A stretch of 38,444 nt of DNA from Paucisalibacillus globulus DSM 18846 (GCF_000482485.1 NZ_KI519436.1:68392-106835), one strand, 5' to 3'. Counted from the stretch's first letter, positions 26,158-35,297 are shown. The notes: a model not told the origin generated them from the letters alone. Program-made: numbers and translations.

Positions 26158-27558
26158 TTACCGATTATTAAATCGTTCTATTACGTCCTCACGAGTTTCC
26201 CACAGTTCATCAATGTTCGTTCCCTGAATTTCATTTAATGTATCGATGATTTCACCTTTAATGGCAGAATTTGAATCATTTAGACTACCGATAAACTCAT
26301 TGTAAATATCAGCATCAATAATATCTCGATTTCTTAAGTAGGAGATTGCTTTAGATAAATTGTTGTATTCTCTTGTTAGTTTACGCTGTTCCTCATTGTA
26401 CCAGTCGGAAATCTGTTTGCTTATCATATTATATAGTTCCGAAATATTTCGCTGTGCATCATTATGCCAATCAGCCCATAATCCTGCCATATCCACAGTT
26501 TGTTCGAACTCAACCATTATATCTTCCTGACTAGTTGCATTAACATACCGTCCATCAGAAGCCTTGGCCATTTCTTCCAACTGTGCTAGTCCTTCGTTAT
26601 CTACCTGATAGCCGATTATATTAATCACAGGGTCAATGTCTGAATCTGCCAGAGATTTAATTGCTTTGACAGGATCATCATTACAGGTCTCAACACCATC
26701 GCTGACGATATAAATCACATTGGAATTTTGTGTTGCATTAAGTTGTTTAAAGTTTTCTTGTACTTGTTTAATAGCTGCGGCCATTGGTGTCCACCCAGCT
26801 GGTTCGAATTGGTTTAAGGCATTAGAAAATTCATCCGCATTATAGTTAGATAGTGGATAAACCTCATCAATTGTAGTACAAGATTTGGCTTTATCAGCAT
26901 CACTACCACTCCCTACATGTCCATACACATAAAGAGAAACATTGGTAGTTTCAGGAAGGGTTTCTACAAATTGTTGAATCGCTTCTTTTGCTAAGTCCAT
27001 TCTAGTACGGTCATTTTCGTAGTTTCCCATACTTCCACTTGAATCAAGTAGAAGAGCAACATTATAATTCTCTTTTGCTTTTATTTCATCTTCTTCACCT
27101 GTTGGATCAGTGAAAGTCATTGATTCCCATTGATCAATCGGAACATCTGCCATTGTCATATTTTCTTTAAATAATGACCACAAATACTGTTTCGCATATT
27201 CAATTTCTTCAGTAGAACTTTCTACTGTAAGTTGAGGGAATTGAACAAGAGTCTCCGTGATTTCCTCTTTTTGTTCCGAAAACTTTACTCCAGCAAAATT
27301 CCCAACAGATGGATAATTTACCGATTCCTCCAATGTTGCTGGTACTGATGGAAAATCTTCCAATTGGACTTTAGTTTTTTCGGGCTTTACATCTTTAGCT
27401 TGATTGTTATCTTGGCTTTCATCTACTTGTTCTTTTTCCTTTTCCTCTGAACTGCCGCTATTATTGCCGCTATTCGTTGTGTCCTCATTTGATGTACAAG
27501 CTGTTAGGGAAAGGAAAACAATCATACATATAATAATAGATCTAAATTTGATTTTCAT
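26158..27558 (-). CDS. VWA-domain lipoprotein
   Basis: This 466-residue exported lipoprotein has a signal peptide with lipobox LTAC (lipidated Cys21), followed by a low-complexity S/E/Q/N linker. A von Willebrand A domain has the metal site DSSGSMG (172-178) and a DGVETC motif. A helical C-terminal part (about 360-466) is rich in W, N and Q. AGAGGAG precedes the ATG. It resembles YwmC/YwmD-type VWA lipoproteins of bacilli by organisation only. It lies on the opposite strand between the STAND regulator and the importer operon, so it splits the island; a functional tie is unproven. Confidence 0.85.
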   Translation of the reverse strand: MKIKFRSIIICMIVFLSLTACTSNEDTTNSGNNSGSSEEKEKEQVDESQDNNQAKDVKPEKTKVQLEDFPSVPATLEESVNYPSVGNFAGVKFSEQKEEITETLVQFPQLTVESSTEEIEYAKQYLWSLFKENMTMADVPIDQWESMTFTDPTGEEDEIKAKENYNVALLLDSSGSMGNYENDRTRMDLAKEAIQQFVETLPETTNVSLYVYGHVGSGSDADKAKSCTTIDEVYPLSNYNADEFSNALNQFEPAGWTPMAAAIKQVQENFKQLNATQNSNVIYIVSDGVETCNDDPVKAIKSLADSDIDPVINIIGYQVDNEGLAQLEEMAKASDGRYVNATSQEDIMVEFEQTVDMAGLWADWHNDAQRNISELYNMISKQISDWYNEEQRKLTREYNNLSKAISYLRNRDIIDADIYNEFIGSLNDSNSAIKGEIIDTLNEIQGTNIDELWETREDVIERFNNR

Positions 27559-27855
27559 AAGTTTCTCCTCTCACATACTCTTACTAACTATCATACTATC
27601 ACCTGTTATTCGAAATTTATGTTAGTAGATAGAGTCATTTTAGTAAATAGGTAAAACTGCCTATGGTGCCTTCCACTTCACTATTTTTGCGAGCTTTTGC
27701 AGAAATGCCACAAGATCTTCATCATGAATGTAAAACAAATAGCTTGCTTCGGACTTTATGCTGAAGAGAGGGGGAATTTGAGGAAACTGTTATGGTGTCT
27801 TTGGGTACTAGTTACACATGGGCTGCAATTACTATTAAGTTGCATGGCGAAAGTT

Positions 27856-27888
27856 TGTAACTGTCCTGTAACTACATGAAGTTATCAT
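27856..27888 (+). promoter_or_regulatory. SARP/BTAD-type activator site and promoter of the importer operon
   Basis: TGTAACT occurs at 27856-27862 and again at 27867-27873, two identical heptamers 11 bp apart. TATCAT, a good -10, begins at 27883, 9 bp after the second heptamer. There is no -35 consensus; the heptamers occupy that place. SARP/BTAD activators are known to bind heptameric direct repeats at 11-bp steps, ending about 8 bp before the -10. This matches the BTAD-containing regulator encoded at 22714. The rest of the 27559-27928 interval holds no convincing gene. Confidence 0.65.
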
Positions 27889-27928
27889 TTGCCTTAGTAA
27901 GATTTCCAAAAATAAGGGGGGACTATTA

Positions 27929-29131
27929 ATGTTAAAACGTACAATGGGCATTTTATTCGCATTGTTACTAGTTGGATTTTTAGCAGCATGTGGCGATGAT
28001 ACATCTGGTGGAGATTCAGAAGGTACAATTAAAATCGGTGTACTTGCTTCTGAAACAGGGGCACTCGAATCATATGGTAAGCAAACAGTACGTGGCTTTG
28101 AATTAGGAATTGAGTATGCAACAGATGGAACTAATGAAGTAGCTGGTAAGAAGATTGAGGTTATCATTGAAGATACGGAAACAGATCCGGAAGTTGCAAG
28201 GCAGAAAGCTCTTAAACTATTAGAAGATGATGATGTAGATTTCTTAGTGGGATCTTCAAGCTCAGGGGATACATTGGCAGTAACACCACTAGCTGAAGAA
28301 TATGAAACAATCATGATTGTTGAACCTGCTGCTGCTGATAGTATTACAGGTTCTGAGTACAATGATTATATTTTCCGTACTGCTCGTAACTCTTCACAAG
28401 ATGCTGTAGCTGCCGCTGCTGCAATTGCTGGTGAAGGGGTTAAGATTGCAACACTTGCACCTGACTATTCATTTGGGCATGACGGGGTATCTGCATTCGT
28501 TGCAGCTGCAGAAGAATTAGGAGCAGAAATTGTTCACCAAGAATTTGCCGACCAAGCAGCTACTGATTTTACAGCTAATATCCAAAAAATTATCGAAGCA
28601 GAACCAGAATACTTATTTGTTGTTTGGGCTGGAGCAAACTCTCCTTGGAATCAAATTGCAGATATGAACTTACAAGACCGTGGTATCAAGATTTCCACTG
28701 GTGCACCGGATATTCCAGCACTAGCTACAATGAATGCACTAGTTGGAATGGAAGGTTTCACCGTTTACTACCATACATTTCCAGACAATGAAATCAATGA
28801 CTGGTTAGTAAAAGAACATACAGAACGCTTTGATGGAGAAGTACCTGATTTATTTACACCAGGTGGTATGAGTGCAGCAATTGCAATTGTTGAAGCGCTT
28901 AAAAATACTGATGGTGATGCAGAAGCAGCTAAATTAATCGAAACAATGGAAGGGATGAGCTTTGACACACCAAAAGGAACGATGACATTCCGTCCTGAAG
29001 ACCACCAAGCATTACAAGAATTATATGCGATTACTTTAGAGGAACAAGAAGGTGTTGAGTACCCTGTACCAGTACTCAATCGTGTACTAACACCAGAAGA
29101 AACCGCACCACCAATTATGAATGGGGAATAA
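27929..29131 (+). CDS. Branched-chain-amino-acid-type ABC transporter substrate-binding lipoprotein
   Basis: This 400-residue type I periplasmic-binding-fold protein (LivJ/LivK-like) has a lipobox LAAC with the lipidated Cys near residue 21. The mature part starts IKIGVLASETGALESYGKQTVRGFELG-like, the family hallmark, and residues SSSSGDT and PAAADS lie in the ligand cleft. AAGGGGGG stands seven bases before the ATG. It is the first gene of the operon, directly behind the proposed activator site. Related binding proteins take amino acids, amides or aromatic and aliphatic carboxylates, so the ligand is open. Confidence 0.93.
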   Translation: MLKRTMGILFALLLVGFLAACGDDTSGGDSEGTIKIGVLASETGALESYGKQTVRGFELGIEYATDGTNEVAGKKIEVIIEDTETDPEVARQKALKLLEDDDVDFLVGSSSSGDTLAVTPLAEEYETIMIVEPAAADSITGSEYNDYIFRTARNSSQDAVAAAAAIAGEGVKIATLAPDYSFGHDGVSAFVAAAEELGAEIVHQEFADQAATDFTANIQKIIEAEPEYLFVVWAGANSPWNQIADMNLQDRGIKISTGAPDIPALATMNALVGMEGFTVYYHTFPDNEINDWLVKEHTERFDGEVPDLFTPGGMSAAIAIVEALKNTDGDAEAAKLIETMEGMSFDTPKGTMTFRPEDHQALQELYAITLEEQEGVEYPVPVLNRVLTPEETAPPIMNGE

Positions 29132-29135
29132 AAAA

Positions 29136-29173
29136 AAGGGACACCCTTGCCACTTGGCGAGGGTTGTTCCCTT
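29136..29173 (+). promoter_or_regulatory. Intra-operon hairpin after the binding-protein gene
   Basis: AAGGGA and TTCCCTT form an outer stem, and ACCCTTGCC/GGCGAGGGT an inner stem with a 4-base loop. No T-run follows. It probably protects the upstream mRNA or partly attenuates, giving more binding protein than ATPase and permease. Confidence 0.6.
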
Positions 29174-29213
29174 CCTAATAGCATATGAAAAAGTTGAATA
29201 AAGGAGGAGCAAC

Positions 29214-29981
29214 ATGACTCACGTACTAGAAACAAAAGACCTTACGATAAACTTTGGCGGCCACATAGCAGTAAATAAAGTCACTGTGAAAATACCAGAA
29301 AAGAAGTTTACATCGATCATTGGCCCCAACGGCGCTGGAAAAACCACTTTTTTCAATCTACTAAGCGGCCAACTATCTCCATCGGAGGGCTCTATCTATT
29401 TTAAAGGTAATGAGATTACAAGAAAGTCTGCAACCGACAGAACGAGACTTGGTATCGGGAGATCTTTTCAAATAACCAATGTATTTCCTAACTTAACGGT
29501 TTTAGAAAATGTACGTTTAGCCGTTCAATCTCAAGCTAATGTACGGTATCAAATGATTAAACACTTCTTGCATTACAAGAAATTTGAACAAAAAGCGTAC
29601 ACGATTTTAGAAAGAGTACTTCTTGACGATAAAGCAAATCATATTGCCGTAAATTTAGCACATGGGGAAAAAAGAAAGTTAGAGATTGCGATGTTATTAG
29701 CGCTAGAAACTGAGATTTTATTATTAGATGAACCAACAGCGGGTATGTCTTTGGAGGAGGTACCAGCAATTATTGATGTGATTAGGCAAATAAAAGCAGA
29801 GGAAGACAGAACAATCGTGTTAATTGAGCACAAGATGGATATGATTATGGACTTATCGGATGAAGTCCTTGTATTATTCCACGGAGAATTAATTGCTAAA
29901 GGAACTCCAGAAGAAATAGTAGAAAACGAAACCGTCCAATCAGCATATCTAGGAGGAATGTACGATGAGCAGCTTGCTTAA
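29214..29981 (+). CDS. LivG-type ABC transporter ATP-binding protein
   Basis: This 255-residue ATPase has Walker A GPNGAGKTT, the LivG-typical GIGRSFQI Q-loop, and Walker B LLLDEPTAGMS. The signature region reads LAHGEKRKLEIAMLL, with AHGE in place of LSGGQ; the variation is common in LivG proteins. GGAGGAG precedes the ATG. The end overlaps the LivF-type gene by 17 bp. Confidence 0.93.
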   Translation: MTHVLETKDLTINFGGHIAVNKVTVKIPEKKFTSIIGPNGAGKTTFFNLLSGQLSPSEGSIYFKGNEITRKSATDRTRLGIGRSFQITNVFPNLTVLENVRLAVQSQANVRYQMIKHFLHYKKFEQKAYTILERVLLDDKANHIAVNLAHGEKRKLEIAMLLALETEILLLDEPTAGMSLEEVPAIIDVIRQIKAEEDRTIVLIEHKMDMIMDLSDEVLVLFHGELIAKGTPEEIVENETVQSAYLGGMYDEQLA

Positions 29982-30672
29982 GCTTTCCCAGGTGGAAGCC
30001 TATATTCAACAATTTCATATTTTACATGATATCGACTTCGAGGTACCGAAAGGGGAAGTGACTGTCCTTCTTGGTAGAAATGGTGCGGGAAAAACGACTA
30101 CGTTACGAACCATTATGGGCTTGAATCCGGTTTCGAATGGTTCTGTTGTATATAAAGATGAGGATATCTCTAACTTAAAGCCTCATTTAATCGCCAATAA
30201 AGGAATTGGCTATGTACCGGAAGACCAAGGGGTATTTGAAGACCTAACCGTTGGAGAAAATTTGCGTGTTGCCATGAAACGTGAAGACCAAGAGACAACG
30301 GAACGTTTAGAGTGGATTCTAGATTTATTTCCGGATTTGAAAAAGTTTTGGAAAAAGCCAGGTGGCCAATTAAGTGGAGGGCAAAAACAAATGCTTGCGA
30401 TTGCTCGTGCTTATGTAAATGAAAATGATCTACTTCTAATTGATGAGCCAAGTAAAGGTCTTGCACCAATTGTCGTTGAGAAGGTTATGGAGACAATCCT
30501 TCAAATGAAGGAAAAAACTACGATTCTACTAGTAGAACAAAATTTCCTGATGGCAAGTAAAATTGGGGACAGATTCTACATTATTGATGATGGGCAGACA
30601 GTTCATAACGGTTTAATGGGAGAGCTAAAAGAAGATAAAGCATTAATGAAAAAATATCTTGGTGTTTCTTAA
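29965..30672 (+). CDS. LivF-type ABC transporter ATP-binding protein
   Basis: This 235-residue second ATPase of the importer has Walker A GRNGAGKTT, a Q-loop around YVPEDQGVF, signature LSGGQKQMLAIARAY, and Walker B LLIDEPSKGLAP, all typical of LivF. It overlaps the LivG-type gene by 17 bp, with AGGAGG inside that gene as its ribosome site. The first permease gene starts 12 bp downstream. Confidence 0.93.
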   Translation: MSSLLKLSQVEAYIQQFHILHDIDFEVPKGEVTVLLGRNGAGKTTTLRTIMGLNPVSNGSVVYKDEDISNLKPHLIANKGIGYVPEDQGVFEDLTVGENLRVAMKREDQETTERLEWILDLFPDLKKFWKKPGGQLSGGQKQMLAIARAYVNENDLLLIDEPSKGLAPIVVEKVMETILQMKEKTTILLVEQNFLMASKIGDRFYIIDDGQTVHNGLMGELKEDKALMKKYLGVS

Positions 30673-30684
30673 GGGGGAAAGGAC

Positions 30685-31545
30685 ATGGACTTAATTGCTA
30701 GTTTAACAGTTAACGGACTTGCAACAGGTATGTTAATTTTCCTCCTTGCAGCTGGGTTAACATTAATATTCGGCTTAATGAGCGTGTTAAACTTTGCGCA
30801 CGGGGGATTATTTATCTGGGGTGCGTATACTGGGGTTTGGATTTATTATGTAACCAATAGTTTCCTTTTGGCTATTATTGTAGCGATAATAACAGGATTG
30901 GTACTAGGGTTAATAACGGAAAGACTTATTATCAAGCCTGTATATGGAAACCATATTCAGCAAATCTTGATAACATTAGGGTTTATGCTTGTTCTTCAAG
31001 AATTGATTAAAGTGGTATTTGGACCAGATGTAAAGGCAGTGAGCCCTCCTGCATGGTTAGAAGGAAGCTTCCAATTAGGTGATGTTACGTTGATAAAGTA
31101 CCGATTATTTATCATCGTTATTGGGTTCTTACTATTCTTTACCATCTATTTAATTTTAAAGAAAACGAGAATCGGTTTAATTGTTCGAGCTGGAGTAATG
31201 AACAGGGAAATGGTTCAAACACTTGGTATCAACATTCGTTTTGTTTTCATGGCAGTATTTATGGTCGGAGCGGCACTAGCTGCACTTAGTGGGGTTCTTC
31301 ATGCGCCATACTCTGGTGTTATTTATGCTGAAATGGGGCTTGAATTCTCGATACTTGCCTTTATTGTGGTTGTTATTGGTGGGATGGGAAGTTTTACAGG
31401 TTCACTGTTTGCAGCAATATTGGTTGGTTTAGCACAAGCATTTATGGCATATTATGTTCCGGCGCTATCGCTAGCTGTAAATATGCTAATTATGACAGTG
31501 GTCTTGATTTTTAGACCTCAAGGATTATTTAAGGTGAAGGGGTGA
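30685..31545 (+). CDS. LivH-type ABC transporter permease
   Basis: This is a 286-residue inner-membrane permease with about eight helices. Family motifs GLTLIFGLMSVLNFAHG near the N-terminus and GGMGSFTGSLFAAILVG near the C-terminus are characteristic of LivH. Its last bases overlap the next permease by 4 bp (GTGA). Confidence 0.93.
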   Translation: MDLIASLTVNGLATGMLIFLLAAGLTLIFGLMSVLNFAHGGLFIWGAYTGVWIYYVTNSFLLAIIVAIITGLVLGLITERLIIKPVYGNHIQQILITLGFMLVLQELIKVVFGPDVKAVSPPAWLEGSFQLGDVTLIKYRLFIIVIGFLLFFTIYLILKKTRIGLIVRAGVMNREMVQTLGINIRFVFMAVFMVGAALAALSGVLHAPYSGVIYAEMGLEFSILAFIVVVIGGMGSFTGSLFAAILVGLAQAFMAYYVPALSLAVNMLIMTVVLIFRPQGLFKVKG

Positions 31546-32543
31546 GTGGTGTGATAGTAAGAAGTATGTCAAAAAGCAATTTAATCTATCTTGGTGTTGC
31601 AGCAATCTTGCTCATTCTACCATTTATCTTAACTGGTCGTAGTATACAGTTTATGATCACCCAAATCTTTATCTTCGCCATTTTTGCGATGAGTTATGAT
31701 CTTCTATTAGGTTACACTGGGATTATTTCATTTGGTCATGCCATGTTTTTTGGGATAGGGTCCTATACAACGGCTATTTTTATGGATCGTTTTGATGCAA
31801 GCTTTGGTGCATTACTTATAGCGATATTAGTTGCAGTCTTATTTGCAGCTATTGTAAGTTTTATTGTTGGTATATTAACGCTTAGGTTGAAAAGTCACTT
31901 TTACGCAATGCTTACACTTGCTTTTGCTGGATTGTTTTTAGTGGCTGCAGAAAAGTGGCGTACTTTAACCAAAGGGAATGATGGATTTACTTTTAAAGTA
32001 CCGGAGTTTTTAAGGGATTCGACAACCATCTATATTGTAAGTCTAGTTTGCTTAGTATTAATTTTCTTTGGGCTAAGAAGAATGACACAATCACCGTTTG
32101 GAAGAGTGTTAGTTGCAATACGTGAAAATGAAGAGCGCACTGTATCTCTCGGGTATAAAGTACTTCATTATAAAGTAATGGTAAGTGTTGTTTCTGGTGT
32201 TGTAGCTAGTTTTGCTGGTGTTTTATATATGTTATCACTTCGTTTTGTTAATACCAGTGTTTTTCATACGGATGTTACAATTGACGTTTTATTAATGACT
32301 ATTATTGGTGGCGTTGGAACTTTAGTCGGGCCAATCTTAGGGGCAGCATTAATCGAACTTGCTCACCACTGGATTTCAGGACTAGCAGATGTGCACTGGA
32401 TATTTGAACGGTGGATTATTCTATATGGTACAGTATATATCCTTGTGGTGATATTCTTCCCGCTAGGTATAGTTGGTACTATTCGTTCCAAGCTCTCTGG
32501 CGGCTCGAAGCGAAAAAGTCCTAGTAAGAAAAAGGCTGGATGA
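31542..32543 (+). CDS. LivM-type ABC transporter permease
   Basis: This 333-residue second permease has the family motifs YDLLLGYTGIISFGHAMFFG and GGVGTLVGPILGA, about ten helices and a basic C-terminal tail. The start used is the GTG at 31542 within the GTGA overlap, preceded by AAGGTGAAGG; the ATG at 31566 is an alternative. It completes the five-part importer. Confidence 0.92.
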   Translation: MSGVIVRSMSKSNLIYLGVAAILLILPFILTGRSIQFMITQIFIFAIFAMSYDLLLGYTGIISFGHAMFFGIGSYTTAIFMDRFDASFGALLIAILVAVLFAAIVSFIVGILTLRLKSHFYAMLTLAFAGLFLVAAEKWRTLTKGNDGFTFKVPEFLRDSTTIYIVSLVCLVLIFFGLRRMTQSPFGRVLVAIRENEERTVSLGYKVLHYKVMVSVVSGVVASFAGVLYMLSLRFVNTSVFHTDVTIDVLLMTIIGGVGTLVGPILGAALIELAHHWISGLADVHWIFERWIILYGTVYILVVIFFPLGIVGTIRSKLSGGSKRKSPSKKKAG

Positions 32544-32561
32544 CGGGAGGTGGGAATAACG

Positions 32562-33569
32562 GTGGACACTATTGGAGTAGTTAGTACAGGAGTTTATATA
32601 CCAGAAAAAAGAATGACTTCAAAAGAAATATCGGAGCAAGCAGGAATTCCGCTTGAGGTTGTCGAACAAAAGATGGGAATAAGAGAAAAGCCAATTCCTG
32701 GCGTTGATGATCATACGGCAGAAATGGGGATTAGGGCTGCTAAGCAAGCAATTGAAAAGGCGGGTATTGACCCGAAAGAGATAGACCTTATTATTTATAT
32801 TGGTGAGGAGCATAAAGAGTACCCGTTATGGACTGCTGGAATCAAGCTTCAGCAAGAAGTAGGGGCTGTGAATGCATGGGCATTCGATACTGCACTTCGT
32901 TGTGGTACGACAATTATGGGATTAAAAGTAGCGAAAGATATGATGAGGTCCGATCCTTCGATTAACACCGTTCTTCTTGCAGGTGGATATCGTAATGTTG
33001 ATTTTATTAATTACCAAAATCCTAGAACAAGATTTATGTTTAACCTTGGTGCTGGCGGTGGTGCAATTATCCTGAAAAAAGGGTTTCCAGAAAATGAAAT
33101 ACTTGAATCACACCTGATTACAGACGGATCTTTTTCAGAGGATGTCTATGTAACAACAGGGGGGACCAAAAATCCGATTACAAAGGAAACGTTGGACGCA
33201 GGATTGTATCAACTCGATGTTCTGGATCCTTCTGGAATGAAGGAACGATTAGAACAAAAATCAATGGATAACTTTATTGCTTGTATTGAAAAGGCATTGA
33301 ATAAAAGTGGTTATGAGAAAGAAGATATCGGCTATGTTGCGATGCTCCATATGAAAAAGTCTGCCCATTTATATGTATTAGACCAACTTGGTGTAGAACA
33401 TGACAAATCTATTTATCTTGAAGACTATGGACATATTGGTCAAATTGATCAGATTCTATCCTTAGAATTAGCAGAACAGCAAGGCAAACTTAAAAAAGGT
33501 GATATTGTCGTGTTAGTATCTGCCGGTATTGGTTACGCTTGGGGAGCAAATATAATTAAATGGGGATAA
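32562..33569 (+). CDS. KAS III-like thiolase-fold enzyme with altered active site
   Basis: This is a 335-residue thiolase-superfamily protein of the 3-oxoacyl-ACP synthase III type. Aligned by eye to FabH, the nucleophile is Cys114 (ALRCGTT for AACSGF) and the His is 263 (MLHMKKS for IPHQANI). The usual Asn of GNTSAAS is His291, in GHIGQID. The ending GIGYAWGANIIKWG matches FabH closely. The GTG at 32562 has GGAGGTG at good spacing; a GTG at 32550 lies on that site. It is placed in an import and catabolic operon, not a fatty-acid operon. It may make or break a C-C bond of an acyl-CoA or ketone; the reaction is unknown. Confidence 0.85.
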   Translation: MDTIGVVSTGVYIPEKRMTSKEISEQAGIPLEVVEQKMGIREKPIPGVDDHTAEMGIRAAKQAIEKAGIDPKEIDLIIYIGEEHKEYPLWTAGIKLQQEVGAVNAWAFDTALRCGTTIMGLKVAKDMMRSDPSINTVLLAGGYRNVDFINYQNPRTRFMFNLGAGGGAIILKKGFPENEILESHLITDGSFSEDVYVTTGGTKNPITKETLDAGLYQLDVLDPSGMKERLEQKSMDNFIACIEKALNKSGYEKEDIGYVAMLHMKKSAHLYVLDQLGVEHDKSIYLEDYGHIGQIDQILSLELAEQQGKLKKGDIVVLVSAGIGYAWGANIIKWG

Positions 33570-33581
33570 GGAGGAGGGATA

Positions 33582-34502
33582 ATGGTGGCAAATGTTGTTT
33601 TGAAGAAAGTAGTTTTACCAAATGGTGAAAAAATTGCTTATCGGGAACGTGAAGGTGGAGAAGACATTGTCGTGTTAGTGCATGGAAATATGACTTCATC
33701 TGTTCATTGGGATCTTGTAATTGAAAATCTTTCTGATCGGTATAAGGTTTATGCAATGGATATGCGCGGCTTTGGTGGATCTAGCTATAATAAACAAATA
33801 ACAGCTATAAAAGACTTCTCAGATGATTTGAAACTTTGGCTAGATGCAGTTGGTATTAAGGATTTTGTCCTAGTTGGTTGGTCTACAGGTGGTTGTGTAT
33901 CCATGCAGTTCTGTATGGATTATTAAGGATACTGTAAGGCATTATTTCTTCAGTCTTCAGGCTCTACTCGTGGTTATCCATATTACCCACTTGGTGCTGA
34001 TGGTATGCCAGATTTGGATAAACGAATGGAGACATTGGATGAAATGTTCCAGGATAGTAAGAGGCTATTTGTTCAAGGAGCTTATGATACGAAAAATTAC
34101 GACGCACTGAGACAAATTTGGGAAGCTGTGATTTATACCCATAATAAGCCGGATGAAGAACGGTATCAGAAATATTTAGAGGACATGACAACCCAGCGTA
34201 ATTTAGCGGAGGTTTATCAAGCGCTTAATATCTTTAATATTAGTAGTTTCCATAATGGATTAACAGAAGGTGAGAATCGGATAAAAGATATTCATATTCC
34301 TGTTCTTATTGCATGGGGTGAAAATGACTTAGTTGTTACCAGGGATATGACAGAAGAGATACGTGAAGATTTTGGTGATAAGGCGAATTATCAAGAACTC
34401 AGAGGTTGTGGCCACTCCCCATTAGTTGACGACATAGACCAACTAATAGGTGTGATGGAGGACTTTTTTTCGAATGTTAATTTGACTAAAAGAGGGGTTT
34501 AA
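33582..34502 (+). pseudogene. Alpha/beta hydrolase interrupted by an in-frame TAA
   Basis: The ATG at 33582 follows a strong AAGGAGGAGG. The frame reads as an alpha/beta hydrolase with oxyanion motif HGNM and nucleophile Ser101 (GWSTGG), through FCMDY to TAA at 33924-33926. The same frame then goes on as GYCKALFLQSSGSTRGYPYYP and on through the acid (GENDLVV) and the His (GCGHSPL) to a natural stop at 34500. So 306 codons carry one internal stop at codon 115; no frameshift is involved. The first fragment (114 residues) lacks Asp and His. A later ATG at 34005 has no obvious ribosome site. One base change from CAA, GAA or AAA explains it; a sequencing error is possible. Confidence 0.88.
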
Positions 34503-34505
34503 TGG

Positions 34506-35249
34506 ATGAATAGATTACAAGATAAGGTAGCAATTATTACTGGAGCGGCTAATGGAATTGGTTTTGAAGCGGCGAGAAAGTTTGGTAATGAGGGAGCAAA
34601 AGTTGTTATTGCTGATTTTGATGAAGCTAAAGGATTAGAAAGTGAGAAGGCATTGAGAGATGAGAGGTTATCGGTTACGTTTGTCCAAGTGAATGTAGCA
34701 GATCGTAATAGTGTGAATGCTATGGTTGAGCAAGCATTAGCGGAATATGGAAGAATCGATATACTTATTAATAATGCTGGAATTACCAGAGATGCAATGC
34801 TAGCCAAAATGACATTAGAGCAGTTCCAGCAAGTGTTGGATGTTAACTTAACAGGTGTATTTAATTGTACACAAGCCGTTTTACCATTCTTGCTTGAGCA
34901 AGGGAAGGGGAAAATTGTGAATACCACATCTGTAACTGGGACGTATGGTAATGTGGGGCAGACCAATTATGCTGCAGCTAAAGCCGGTTTAATTGGAATG
35001 ACCAAAACCTGGGCGAAAGAATTAGGTCGCAAAGGAATAAATGTCAATGCCGTAGCTCCTGGATTTACGGCAACAGCGATGGTATCCGCCATGCCTGATA
35101 AAGTGATTGATAAAATGAAAGCTATGGTTCCGATGCAACGACTTGGAACACCGGAAGATATTGCAAATGCTTATCTCTTCTTATCTTCTGATGAATCGGA
35201 CTATGTGAATGGGCATGTACTGCATGTTGATGGTGGGATTATGATGTGA
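34506..35249 (+). CDS. Short-chain dehydrogenase/reductase, FabG-like
   Basis: This is a 247-residue classical SDR with cofactor motif TGAANGIG, NNAG, catalytic Ser in NTTSVTG, and YAAAK, with an ending typical of FabG (VNGHVLHVDGGIMM). The acidic residue in ADFDE after the second strand suggests NAD preference. It begins 3 bp after the hydrolase stop with AGAGGGG upstream and is the last gene of the operon. It probably oxidises or reduces a hydroxyacyl or ketone intermediate of the pathway, not fatty-acid synthesis. Confidence 0.92.
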   Translation: MNRLQDKVAIITGAANGIGFEAARKFGNEGAKVVIADFDEAKGLESEKALRDERLSVTFVQVNVADRNSVNAMVEQALAEYGRIDILINNAGITRDAMLAKMTLEQFQQVLDVNLTGVFNCTQAVLPFLLEQGKGKIVNTTSVTGTYGNVGQTNYAAAKAGLIGMTKTWAKELGRKGINVNAVAPGFTATAMVSAMPDKVIDKMKAMVPMQRLGTPEDIANAYLFLSSDESDYVNGHVLHVDGGIMM

Positions 35250-35258
35250 ATAAGGATA

Positions 35259-35297
35259 AAGGAACACTCTGATGTAAAAACGGAGTGTTCCTTTTTT
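35259..35297 (+). terminator. Rho-independent terminator after the importer operon
   Basis: AAAGGAACACTC pairs with GAGTGTTCCTTT around a 13-base loop, with a T-run. A second weaker hairpin (CGCATT/AATGCG with TTTTT) follows at 35344-35380. Confidence 0.88.

Noticed and set aside
27697-27879. A 60-codon frame upstream of the importer operon
   Set aside because: No convincing ribosome site, and it overlaps the proposed activator site and promoter; treated as chance.
33582-34502. Frameshift in the alpha/beta hydrolase
   Set aside because: Both halves are in the same frame (starts at 33582 and 34005 differ by a multiple of three); the break is a single stop codon.
32562-35249. An OleABCD-type hydrocarbon pathway
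   Set aside because: No OleC-like AMP ligase, the thiolase-fold protein lacks the Asn of OleA, and the SDR is a classical FabG type, not an extended OleD type.
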